Below are positions 1 to 7,127 of a DNA stretch of 15,391 bases, in pieces (the first letter of the stretch is position 1; every line of letters starts with the position of its first letter). Made by a program: the position numbers and the translations under genes. The notes under the pieces are model-generated. The model saw nothing but the letters and a program-made list of their open reading frames with translations. It was not told the origin of the DNA and did not search any database. Source of the stretch: JACZSB01 sp965372015 (GTDB lineage: Bacteria > Fidelibacterota > Marinisomatia > SCGC-AAA003-L08 > TS1B11). The DNA lies in the NCBI GenBank assembly GCA_965372015.1, contig CBDVAP010000061.1, positions 1-15,391 on the forward strand, in the 5' to 3' direction.

Positions 1-1395
1 TACCAGCACCGATCCCATGCCGGCGCCAAATAATAGCGATAGATGCCAAGCCTCCTGGATAGAGCCCAAATTGGCCATAATGATCAGGGCAATGGAAAGT
101 ATCAGGATATTGGAGAGCCTGGCCACCAGTACCAATTCTCTGGAGCCGGGTTTCCGTTTCAGCCAGTGCTGATTGATCAACCGTAGATAAATATCATTGG
201 TCCAATAACTCCCACCCCAAGTCAGATGCGTATCAATGGTGGAAGCCAAAGCAGCCAATAAGCCGGTAAGCATAAGTCCGCGAATACCAACCGGCAACAG
301 GTCCTTGATACCGGTGGCAAACAGAATTTCTCTTCCGGCGATAAAGCTCTGATCCATAACGCTACCGGGATCGTAAGGATAGATGACCAGTAGTGCCACG
401 CCAATCGGTAGCCAGAATAGACTGCGCAGAAGGATCTGGGCCCAGGTGAAGATTAAAGCCGCAACTTGCGCATCACGGTCCGTACGGCAAGCCATCGTCC
501 TTTGAGCCAGGTAACCGGTGCCATCGCTGCTCATTTGAAAAAACCACTGCAGACCGATGAGCACCAGGAATGGGGTTAGCGCTTCAAAGGAAGGGGGGCT
601 GAAGGAAAGCATCTCGGAAGCCCTGGCCGTTCCGTACAGCTCCTCCAACCTCGATAGCATGGTGCCCAGGCCCCCCGCCTTGGACACGGCGATGATGGCA
701 TAAATCAGAGTGGCAACCATGGCAATCACGAATTGCACCATATCGGTTGCTATGACGCTGCGCAGGCCCCCGGTGGTGGAATACAAGGCGGTAAAGGCCA
801 GGATCGCCACGATGCTGATAATATTGTTGGTGGTGGCCACAAAGGGCTCAAGGCCGGTTGCTCCCGACGCCAGTGAAATCCCGACCTTTACCACTATATT
901 GTAAAGCACTGCATAGACCGGCGCGGGCAGCCACTGGTGCCACATAAGAAAGGTTTCGGATATCCGGGTGGCGGCCACTAGCACCATAGCCATCACGGTG
1001 CAATTGATAACCGTGCCGTAATAGATGGCTTTGAGGCCCCGGAGGGCTAAGGCGGCTTTCCCGCTATACCGGAACTCGGCGAATTCAGCGTCCGTGAGTA
1101 TCCCTGACCTGCGCCAGGCCTTCCCCAGGATGAAGCCCATCATCAGGAAAGCCAGCCCATATATCCAAAGCCGCCAGAGCATGAAGATGCCGCCTGTGGC
1201 GATCAGGCCGGTCACCAGCAAGGGGGTGTCGGCGGCGTATTGGGTGGCCGCCATGCTGAATCCGGCCTTCCAGCCCTTTATGGACCTTCCGGCCAGGAAA
1301 TATTCTTCCAGGCCGGTGGAGGCTTTCGAGCGAGCCCGAAAACCGGCTGTGATACTGTACACCACAAAGGCTATAACAATCAGGAGATCAATCAT
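1..1395 (-). CDS. Sodium:solute symporter (SSS family), partial, C-terminus cut by window edge
   Basis: My translation from the ATG at 1395 is open for 465 codons to the window edge, so the stop lies outside. The protein starts MIDLLIVIAFVVYSITAGFR, followed by the family signature EEYFLAGRS near residue 31 and then AATQYAADTPLLVTG. Many hydrophobic membrane segments follow. Around residue 385 is LASTIDTHLTWGGSYW, which matches the TM8 sodium-site region of the SSS (SLC5-like) family. Known family role: sodium- or proton-coupled uptake of sugars or other small solutes across the inner membrane. An SD-like AGCAGGT (1407-1401) lies 6 nt before the ATG; the ATG at 1399 hits a stop after three codons. 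The gene follows GH97 after 91 nt and is the last visible gene of the block. It is a different subtype from the symporter at 3760-5370. Substrate is unknown; an oligosaccharide or sugar released by the neighbouring hydrolases is the likely inference. Confidence 0.93.
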   Translation of the reverse strand, partial: MIDLLIVIAFVVYSITAGFRARSKASTGLEEYFLAGRSIKGWKAGFSMAATQYAADTPLLVTGLIATGGIFMLWRLWIYGLAFLMMGFILGKAWRRSGILTDAEFAEFRYSGKAALALRGLKAIYYGTVINCTVMAMVLVAATRISETFLMWHQWLPAPVYAVLYNIVVKVGISLASGATGLEPFVATTNNIISIVAILAFTALYSTTGGLRSVIATDMVQFVIAMVATLIYAIIAVSKAGGLGTMLSRLEELYGTARASEMLSFSPPSFEALTPFLVLIGLQWFFQMSSDGTGYLAQRTMACRTDRDAQVAALIFTWAQILLRSLFWLPIGVALLVIYPYDPGSVMDQSFIAGREILFATGIKDLLPVGIRGLMLTGLLAALASTIDTHLTWGGSYWTNDIYLRLINQHWLKRKPGSRELVLVARLSNILILSIALIIMANLGSIQEAWHLSLLFGAGMGSVLV

Positions 1396-1486
1396 ACATT
1401 ACCTGCTTTTATAGATTCACTATCACCCGAGAATCACATTATTTCCAGCGCCACGAAACAGCACGGGGCCAGGAGTGGTCGCCGGA

Positions 1487-3562
1487 TCAGTAGGGTGTAA
1501 CGCTGTTCACTTCCTCTTCAGTGGCCGGTCGGATGCGGACGGCCTGCCCGCCTCCGGGGGCCAGCCTGATGCTAAGCGTGGTACCGCGGTCCACCAGCGC
1601 CCGGGAGATGTCCATGGCCAGCGGGTTGGTTTCCCAATCGGCGTCACCGGCGTCGGCGTATATCTCGGCTACGTATTGGCGGTCGGCGTCCAAGAAGTCC
1701 AGCTGCGTCTCCAGCGTCCGCCCCTGTTCGTCCGTGATGCTGCCGATATACCAGTCGGTGCTAATTCGATCCTGGCGGGCGATGGTAAGGTAGTCGCCGA
1801 TTTGGGCGTGTAATACCCTGGTATCCTGCCAGTCAGCGGGCACATCTTCGATGAATTGAAAGGCCGGCTGGTTCTCATAATTTTCAACCAGATCTGCGGC
1901 CATCTGCAACGGGCTGTAAATGACCACATAGAGAGCCAGTTGTTTGGCCAACGTGGTGTTGACCCGATTGTCGGGCTGATTTGCTGCTTCAAATGTCAGG
2001 TCAAAAATCCCTGGTGTGAAATCCATGGGACCTGCCAGCAAGCGGGTAAACGGTAGAATGGTGGTGTGGTCGGGCGGGTTGCCCCCATTCTCGCCCCACG
2101 CGTTGAATTCCTGGCCCCTGGCGCCCTCGCGAGTCATCATATTCGGGTAGGTCCGCCGGATGCCGGTAGCCTTAACCGGTTCGTGGACATCCAGCATGAT
2201 TTTATTCTCTGCCGCTTTTTTAACATTCATACGGTAATGCCGCACCATATATTGCCCGTGATGCCACTCCCTGGCGCCGGAGGTATCCCCTACGGGGACA
2301 ATACTTTGCCCGTGGCCCACATAACCGGTCTTGATGGTGTTGATCCCATTTTGCAGGTAATAGCGGAAGGCATCGTCTACCTGCCGCTCATAATTCGCGA
2401 TTCCCTTCGAGGTCTCATGGTGGCCGATGACCTTCACACCCTTCGAGGCAGCATAGGCGCTGACCACCTGCATGTCAAAATCATCGTAGGGAGTCGTGAA
2501 ATTGAACAGGTCCGAGTTTGCTATCCAGTCCCCATCCCACCCCACGTTCCAGCCTTCAATCAAGACCCCGGGGAAACCATGTTTAGCGGCGAAGTCAATA
2601 TAGCGCTTTGCATTAGCCGTCGTGGCGCCATGCTTCTCGCCGGATTCCCAGGTGTAGGTCTTAATATGCATGCCCCACCAGATGCCCACATATTTCCCCG
2701 GCTTGACCCACGAGACATCCCCCAGTTTATTGGGCTCATTTAAGTTCAGGATGAGGTAGGATGTAATCAGGTCCCCTGCCGTTTCCGCGATTTGGATCGT
2801 CCGCCAGGGCGTAACAAAGGGGGTCTTTGCTTTCACCTTGGTCCCATCCGACCAGGGAACCAGATCACACTCCAGGACGGCACGTCCCGTGCGCAACAGG
2901 GTCATGCTGGAGTAATCGGTCAGGGCGGCTTCATGGATACTGAGGTACAGTCCATCTTTCGTTTCCATTGTTAGTGGTGTATGGACCGTGTCTATATCGC
3001 TCACCGGCGATGATTGGTAAAGGTACTCATAGCGGTTCCATTGTAAAGCCTTAACCCACCAGGCTTTATGATTGCCCGCCAGCTTGAACTCCGTTTGCTC
3101 ATCGGTAATCTGAACCGACGCCAGGTGATCCTGGGCGGGCAACTCGTAGCGAAAACCGACACCGTCATCGTATACCCTGAAGACCAGGTTCATATTTCGG
3201 GGGGCCTCGGTGGTTTCTGCCAGCTGCACCTGGAGCTGGTTATAATGGTTCCTGATATCCTTAACCTCTCCCCACGGTTGAACCCACGTCTCATCGAAGC
3301 TGCTTTGCCGGCTCCTGGCAATGGTCAGGTCCCGGTTCAGGGGAGCGGCGTCTTTGAAGGCAAAGCCCAGTTTCGAAGCTTTGATGACGTCCCGGCCGCT
3401 ACGGCTGACCTGATAATAGGGAACGCCGCCGCTAATCATAAAGGTGAGGGTGATCTCACCATCCGGCGAGGACACAGCGATGCTTTCCTCTGCGCCCTGC
3501 TGACACTGGTGGAACAGGATCAGCAGGAGGACCGAGGTAATGACGGTATACAGTTTGTTCAT
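1487..3562 (-). CDS. Glycoside hydrolase family 97, inverting SusB-type alpha-glucosidase, exported (probable lipoprotein)
   Basis: A 691-residue protein, slightly shorter than SusB (about 738). Order: signal peptide with Cys20 (LLLILFHQC), N-terminal beta-sandwich (about 27-280, with SIHEAAL and WRTIQIAE), catalytic (beta/alpha)8 barrel with WWGMHIKTYTW and EGWNVGWDGDW, then a C-terminal beta domain. In SusB the catalytic bases are Glu439 and Glu508, the acid is Glu532 and a calcium ligand is Glu526 (from memory). Here Glu392 (NYERQ), Glu461 (DVHEP), Glu479 (TREG) and Glu485 (GQEFNAW) keep exactly those spacings (69, 18 and 6), so this is the inverting alpha-glucosidase branch, not the retaining alpha-galactosidase branch. 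Expected reaction: release of glucose from non-reducing ends of alpha-glucosides outside the inner membrane. The reading frame extends upstream to a GTG at 3619, but AAGGA at 3578-3574 sits 11 nt before the ATG at 3562, which begins a clean signal peptide. The -1 residue of the lipobox is Gln, so lipidation is not certain. Confidence 0.95.
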   Translation of the reverse strand: MNKLYTVITSVLLLILFHQCQQGAEESIAVSSPDGEITLTFMISGGVPYYQVSRSGRDVIKASKLGFAFKDAAPLNRDLTIARSRQSSFDETWVQPWGEVKDIRNHYNQLQVQLAETTEAPRNMNLVFRVYDDGVGFRYELPAQDHLASVQITDEQTEFKLAGNHKAWWVKALQWNRYEYLYQSSPVSDIDTVHTPLTMETKDGLYLSIHEAALTDYSSMTLLRTGRAVLECDLVPWSDGTKVKAKTPFVTPWRTIQIAETAGDLITSYLILNLNEPNKLGDVSWVKPGKYVGIWWGMHIKTYTWESGEKHGATTANAKRYIDFAAKHGFPGVLIEGWNVGWDGDWIANSDLFNFTTPYDDFDMQVVSAYAASKGVKVIGHHETSKGIANYERQVDDAFRYYLQNGINTIKTGYVGHGQSIVPVGDTSGAREWHHGQYMVRHYRMNVKKAAENKIMLDVHEPVKATGIRRTYPNMMTREGARGQEFNAWGENGGNPPDHTTILPFTRLLAGPMDFTPGIFDLTFEAANQPDNRVNTTLAKQLALYVVIYSPLQMAADLVENYENQPAFQFIEDVPADWQDTRVLHAQIGDYLTIARQDRISTDWYIGSITDEQGRTLETQLDFLDADRQYVAEIYADAGDADWETNPLAMDISRALVDRGTTLSIRLAPGGGQAVRIRPATEEEVNSVTPY

Positions 3563-3573
3563 ATTCAAGACTT

Positions 3574-3578
3574 TCCTT
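3574..3578 (-). promoter_or_regulatory. Ribosome binding site of the GH97 gene
   Basis: The minus strand reads AAGGA, 11 nt before the ATG at 3562. It decides the start: the longer frame from GTG 3619 has no comparable site and would put a charged stretch before the signal peptide. Confidence 0.6.
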
Positions 3579-3670
3579 GTATTCTTTATTAATCGGGCAG
3601 CCAATATCCGGAAAACCACCGATCCCTACCGGCGGTTCAATTACCAAGGCCCGGCACTCAATACTCTGGC

Positions 3671-3691
3671 CGATAAACAATCAATTTATCG
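3671..3691. promoter_or_regulatory. Perfect 7-bp inverted repeat in the symporter–GH97 gap, possible operator
   Basis: CGATAAA (3671-3677) and TTTATCG (3685-3691) are perfect reverse complements separated by 7 nt. The element sits in the 197-base gap between the symporter stop and the GH97 start, 109 nt upstream of GH97. The stem is AT-rich with no U-tract after it, so a terminator is unlikely; a regulator site or chance are the alternatives. The rest of this gap (3563-3759) shows no convincing gene or promoter beyond the GH97 ribosome binding site. Confidence 0.3.
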
Positions 3692-3759
3692 ATCTAAGTT
3701 AAGCACGCGAGGCGAGATCAGTTTATATCCAATGACCCTCATCTCTCTCCATTTGGTGA

Positions 3760-5370
3760 TCACCAGAATACTATCACAACAACTGCGGTGAGCGCCAGGA
3801 GAGCCATTGATTGCACCCGAAAGTTCAAATACCAGGGGACAGCTCTCAATTCCACCGTTTCGTCATCGTAAGCCTTTTTTGTCCAGATATAAGCCTCTGT
3901 TTTTTCGGTAGCCGGCGGCGCCGTCAACAGGCTGACAATAATCAGCGCCCCGATACTGAGAACCAGCCGGAGCGTCGCAAGGTACAGAAAATGGTATTCG
4001 GTAAACCATACTGATATACCGGCCACCCTTAAAATAACATCCAGCAGCCCGGCTCCGAAGCCCACCACCAGCGCCGCAAAAGCGCCGTGGCCGTTGGCCC
4101 GCTTCCAGAACAAACCCATGAGAAAACAGGCCACAATCGGGGGCGCAATATAACCGAGTACGAATTGCAAATACTGCCAAAGGGAGGGGAAGCTTTCAAT
4201 GTGCGGGGCCCAGATTGAAGCCAGGATCATAAAAATAGCGGTAAAAATCCGGCCGGCCCAAGCTAACTGGGTGTCGGTTGTTTTCGGCTTAAACTTCTTG
4301 AAGAAATCCATGGTCGCTAAGGTCGAGGCCGAATTCAGGGTCGAATCGATACTGGACATCAGGGCGGCAATCAAACCGGCGGCCACAAAACCCAACACCC
4401 CTACCGGCAGCAAGTCAAACATCAGTGTGGGGAAAACGAGATCGGGGTTATTCTGTATGGCCGGATTTTCGGCCGCCGGGTAGAGCACCCGAGCCATGGT
4501 GCCCGGGAGCACCATGATTAGAATCACCGGTAGTTTCAGCAGGCCGGCAAAGAGCAGGCCGCGGCGACCATGGTTGATGTCCTTCGCTCCCAGCACCCGC
4601 TGTACCATAAATTGATTATTACACCAGAAATAAAAGCCCAGCAAAGGCACTCCGGTGAGCAGTCCCGGCCAGGGCAGAAAGGAATCGTCCAAAGGTTGGA
4701 CTATGCTGAGCATCCCGGGCGGCGTCACGGCGGTCACTGCATCCCAGGTACCGATTTTGATATAGGCGATCACCGCTATCAGGGTCGCACCGATGGTCAG
4801 CACCACGGCCTGGATGGCATCGGTGAAGACCACCGCCGCCAATCCCCCGGCAATGGTGTAAAGGCCGGAGATGACCGCTATGGCAATAATCGACTGCCAG
4901 ATCGGTATTTGAGGGAAAATAAGATGGATCACCAGGCCCCCGGCATATAGCGACCCGGCCGTGTCTATAACGATCATGGAGAACACCGAAATCCCGGAGA
5001 AGATAAAGCGCGATCTTGAATCGAAGCGGCGCTCTAAAAATTCGGGCATGGTATAGACCTGTGAGCGCAGGTATTGGGGCAGGAAGAATATGGCAAAAAA
5101 CACCAATATGACCGCGGCCATCCACTCATAGTTGAAAACCGAGATCCCGGTTGCGTAGGCGCTGCCGGCCATACCGATCAAGCTGGCGCTGGACATATTG
5201 GAGGCATACAGGGACAGCCCAACCAGGGGCCAGGTAAAGGAACGGCCCCCTAAAAAGTAGTCCTCGGCACTGGCGGTTTTTTTGGCAAACCGCAATCCCA
5301 GAGCGACCACAAACACAAGGTACATAATGACGATAGTCAGATCAATCGGGCTGAATTGCATGTGGGTCAT
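3760..5370 (-). CDS. SGLT-like sodium:solute (sugar) symporter, SSS family
   Basis: A complete 536-residue protein with about 14 hydrophobic segments, including a final one (VQSMALLALTAVVVIVFW) at the extreme C-terminus. Signatures: DYFLGGRS (37-44), SLIGMAGSAYATG (63-75), NYEWM (80-84), TIAGGLAAVVFTDAIQ (172-187), NNQFMVQR (251-258) and ALMSSIDSTLNSASTLATMD (336-355), the TM8 sodium-site region. These place it closer to Vibrio SGLT (vSGLT) than to the generic proline/pantothenate symporters. Expected role: sodium-driven uptake of a monosaccharide or short glycoside across the inner membrane. From memory, Gln69 and Glu88 in vSGLT bind galactose; at equal spacing this protein has Ser63 and Glu82, so the sugar may differ. 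Start: AAAGGTAGGA ends 3 nt before the first ATG, with its AGG 8 nt away, better placed than for the ATG at 5361. It lies 89 nt after GH13 and 197 nt before GH97. Confidence 0.95.
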   Translation of the reverse strand: MTHMQFSPIDLTIVIMYLVFVVALGLRFAKKTASAEDYFLGGRSFTWPLVGLSLYASNMSSASLIGMAGSAYATGISVFNYEWMAAVILVFFAIFFLPQYLRSQVYTMPEFLERRFDSRSRFIFSGISVFSMIVIDTAGSLYAGGLVIHLIFPQIPIWQSIIAIAVISGLYTIAGGLAAVVFTDAIQAVVLTIGATLIAVIAYIKIGTWDAVTAVTPPGMLSIVQPLDDSFLPWPGLLTGVPLLGFYFWCNNQFMVQRVLGAKDINHGRRGLLFAGLLKLPVILIMVLPGTMARVLYPAAENPAIQNNPDLVFPTLMFDLLPVGVLGFVAAGLIAALMSSIDSTLNSASTLATMDFFKKFKPKTTDTQLAWAGRIFTAIFMILASIWAPHIESFPSLWQYLQFVLGYIAPPIVACFLMGLFWKRANGHGAFAALVVGFGAGLLDVILRVAGISVWFTEYHFLYLATLRLVLSIGALIIVSLLTAPPATEKTEAYIWTKKAYDDETVELRAVPWYLNFRVQSMALLALTAVVVIVFW

Positions 5371-5373
5371 GTG

Positions 5374-5383
5374 TCCTACCTTT
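5374..5383 (-). promoter_or_regulatory. Ribosome binding site of the SGLT-like symporter
   Basis: The minus strand reads AAAGGTAGGA just upstream of the ATG at 5370. It supports the first ATG over the second in-frame ATG three codons later. Confidence 0.55.
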
Positions 5384-5433
5384 ATTTTTCATTAACAGTG
5401 GCCACGGATTAAATTTGACATTTGCTATCTACT

Positions 5434-5457
5434 GCAAAACGCAAAGCTAAGCGTTGC
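5434..5457 (-). other. Short stem-loop just after the GH13 stop
   Basis: In the transcript GCAACGC (5457-5451), an 8-nt loop (5450-5443) and GCGTTTTGC (5442-5434) can pair, with a perfect AACGC/GCGTT core and a two-T bulge. It begins 2 nt after the GH13 stop (TGA 5462-5460). No run of U follows, so it is not a clear terminator. It could be an intercistronic mRNA-stabilising or weak attenuation hairpin, or chance. The rest of the 89-base gap holds only the symporter ribosome binding site. Confidence 0.25.
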
Positions 5458-5459
5458 CT

Positions 5460-7106
5460 TCACGATAAACGGATCAACAAGCTCTCATGGGGGTCCAACG
5501 ACAGCTTTGATAAAGCGGCCTCCTCAGGTCTGGTGAACTGTGAGGAGAGCAGCACCTGGCCGGAAGCATTCAATGATGATAAATCCAATGTTTGTGCCCG
5601 ACCTCCAAAATTGATGACCACCAGCACCCGCTGCCCTTCAGCACTACGAATATAAGCCATTGTGCCCGCCGGCAGCTCCTCCACAAAAGCGAAATCTCCC
5701 CGATGCAAGGCCGGCAGTTCCCGCCGCAACTTTAACAGGGCTTTGTAGAAATTGAGCGTCGAGGCCGGGTCACGCTGCTGTGTGGCCACGTTGACCTGCT
5801 TGAAGTTACCGGCGATAGGCAGCCAGGGCTCAACCCCCGGCGGTGAAAAGCCCGCGTTTGGTGCGGCCGCCCATTGCATTGGGGTGCGCTCAGGGTCCCG
5901 GTTCAGGTTCAAGTCGGGCCGCTCTTTTCCCCACGGGTCCTGCCTGCGCCCTGATGAAACATCGACATCCTCCATAGCCAGCTCGTCACCGTAATACATC
6001 GTTGGAATCCCCCACAGCGTCAACAGCAACATACCGGCTGAGCGATGGTTCTCCGACCCGAATCGGGTAGCAAAACGATGTACATCATGATTGCCAAATA
6101 CGAAGTTGGGCTCCGCTCCTTCCGGCATGACCGCATAGTAAGCGGAAATCGCCTGCTTCATCTCCGCCGCTTTCCAGGGCATCATGGCGCTCGCAAGATT
6201 ATATGGGATGTGAAATTCATCCAGACTGGTCCCATAGTACTTAACCAATTCAGTCGGCTGGAAGGCCCAGGTTTCTCCTATCATCACCCGCTGGCCATCG
6301 TAACTATCGAGGAGACTGCGGAACCCGCGTAAAATCTCGTGGATTTCGGGTTGATTCATGGTAAAGACGGGCTCCTGTCCGAGGCCAAAGGCCTTGAAGG
6401 GACTGTTATCTTCAATGGGTGGATTGTCGAGGAATTGGGCATGCTTAATGCAATGAACGACGGCGTCCATCCGAAAGCCGTCCACACCTTGATCCAGCCA
6501 GAAGCGGAGCACGGCATGCATAGCCTCGACCACTTCCGGGTTACGCCAGTTGAGGTCAGGTTGTTCTTTTAAGAAGAGATGCAGGTAGTACTGTTGGGTT
6601 CCATCATCCCATTCCCAGGCCGGGCCGCCAAAGATCGCTTCCCAATTGTTCGGGGGACCGCCGTCAGGCTTGGCGTCCTTCCAGAGATACCAATCCCGCT
6701 TCGGGTTATCGAGGGTAGCACGCGATTCGATGAACCAGGGATGCTGATCAGACGAATGATTGGGTACATAGTCCAACACTACCCGAATGTCCCGCTCATG
6801 GGCCGCTGCCAGTAGTCGGCCGAAGGTGGCCAGGTCGCCAAACATGGGGTGCACGTCCCTGTAGTCTGAGACATCGTAGCCATAGTCATGCATTGGAGAG
6901 GTAAAGAAGGGTGATATCCAGATGGCGTCAACACCCAGTTCCACCAGGTAATCAAGCCGGTCGATGATCCCTTGCAAGTCACCAACCCCGTCGCCGTTAC
7001 TGTCCATAAAACTGCGGGGGTAAATCTGGTAAATAACACCCTGTTTCCACCAGGTGAACTCCGGGCTGATCGTACTGCTCGTTTGTCGCTCTCGGATGGT
7101 CGGCAT
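5460..7106 (-). CDS. GH13 alpha-glucosidase (oligo-1,6-glucosidase subfamily), cytoplasmic
   Basis: A complete 548-residue protein, the usual size for this subfamily. It opens with WWKQGVIYQIYPRSF (19-33) and the calcium-loop-like DSNGDGVGDL (35-44). Conserved regions in order: DYVPNHSS (112-119), QPDLN (182-186, the oligo-1,6-glucosidase subfamily mark), GFRMDAV with nucleophile Asp214, GETW with acid/base Glu278, and FGNHD with transition-state Asp341. A C-terminal beta domain ends the protein. The residue after the nucleophile is Ala215; Val here is linked to alpha-1,6 preference in studied Bacillus enzymes, so alpha-1,4 or mixed specificity is more likely (inference). There is no signal peptide, so it should hydrolyse imported short alpha-glucosides in the cytoplasm. 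It starts 21 nt after the GH3 stop. An in-frame TGA lies four codons upstream of the ATG, fixing the start, although no strong SD is visible; translation may depend on coupling to GH3. Confidence 0.95.
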   Translation of the reverse strand: MPTIRERQTSSTISPEFTWWKQGVIYQIYPRSFMDSNGDGVGDLQGIIDRLDYLVELGVDAIWISPFFTSPMHDYGYDVSDYRDVHPMFGDLATFGRLLAAAHERDIRVVLDYVPNHSSDQHPWFIESRATLDNPKRDWYLWKDAKPDGGPPNNWEAIFGGPAWEWDDGTQQYYLHLFLKEQPDLNWRNPEVVEAMHAVLRFWLDQGVDGFRMDAVVHCIKHAQFLDNPPIEDNSPFKAFGLGQEPVFTMNQPEIHEILRGFRSLLDSYDGQRVMIGETWAFQPTELVKYYGTSLDEFHIPYNLASAMMPWKAAEMKQAISAYYAVMPEGAEPNFVFGNHDVHRFATRFGSENHRSAGMLLLTLWGIPTMYYGDELAMEDVDVSSGRRQDPWGKERPDLNLNRDPERTPMQWAAAPNAGFSPPGVEPWLPIAGNFKQVNVATQQRDPASTLNFYKALLKLRRELPALHRGDFAFVEELPAGTMAYIRSAEGQRVLVVINFGGRAQTLDLSSLNASGQVLLSSQFTRPEEAALSKLSLDPHESLLIRLS

Positions 7107-7127
7107 GCTAAGAATTCAGCCTGGCGC

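Noticed and set aside
1396..1486. GATTC...GAATC inverted repeat in the GH97–symporter gap considered as a terminator
   Set aside because: Only five base pairs with a 12-nt loop and no U-tract; the downstream symporter has its own ribosome binding site.
1025..1500. Plus-strand open frames over the end symporter and adjacent gap
   Set aside because: The minus strand encodes a clear SSS transporter through this region; the plus frames are low-complexity shadows.
2066..2743. 225-codon open frame on the plus strand
   Set aside because: It lies wholly antisense inside GH97, has no SD or recognisable domain, and its composition mirrors the real gene. It is a shadow frame.
5445..5452. TAGCTTTG on the minus strand, matching the Bacteroidota -7 consensus TAnnTTTG
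   Set aside because: No TTG-type -33 element at the proper distance, and it overlaps a small hairpin. One eight-base match is not enough to call a promoter.
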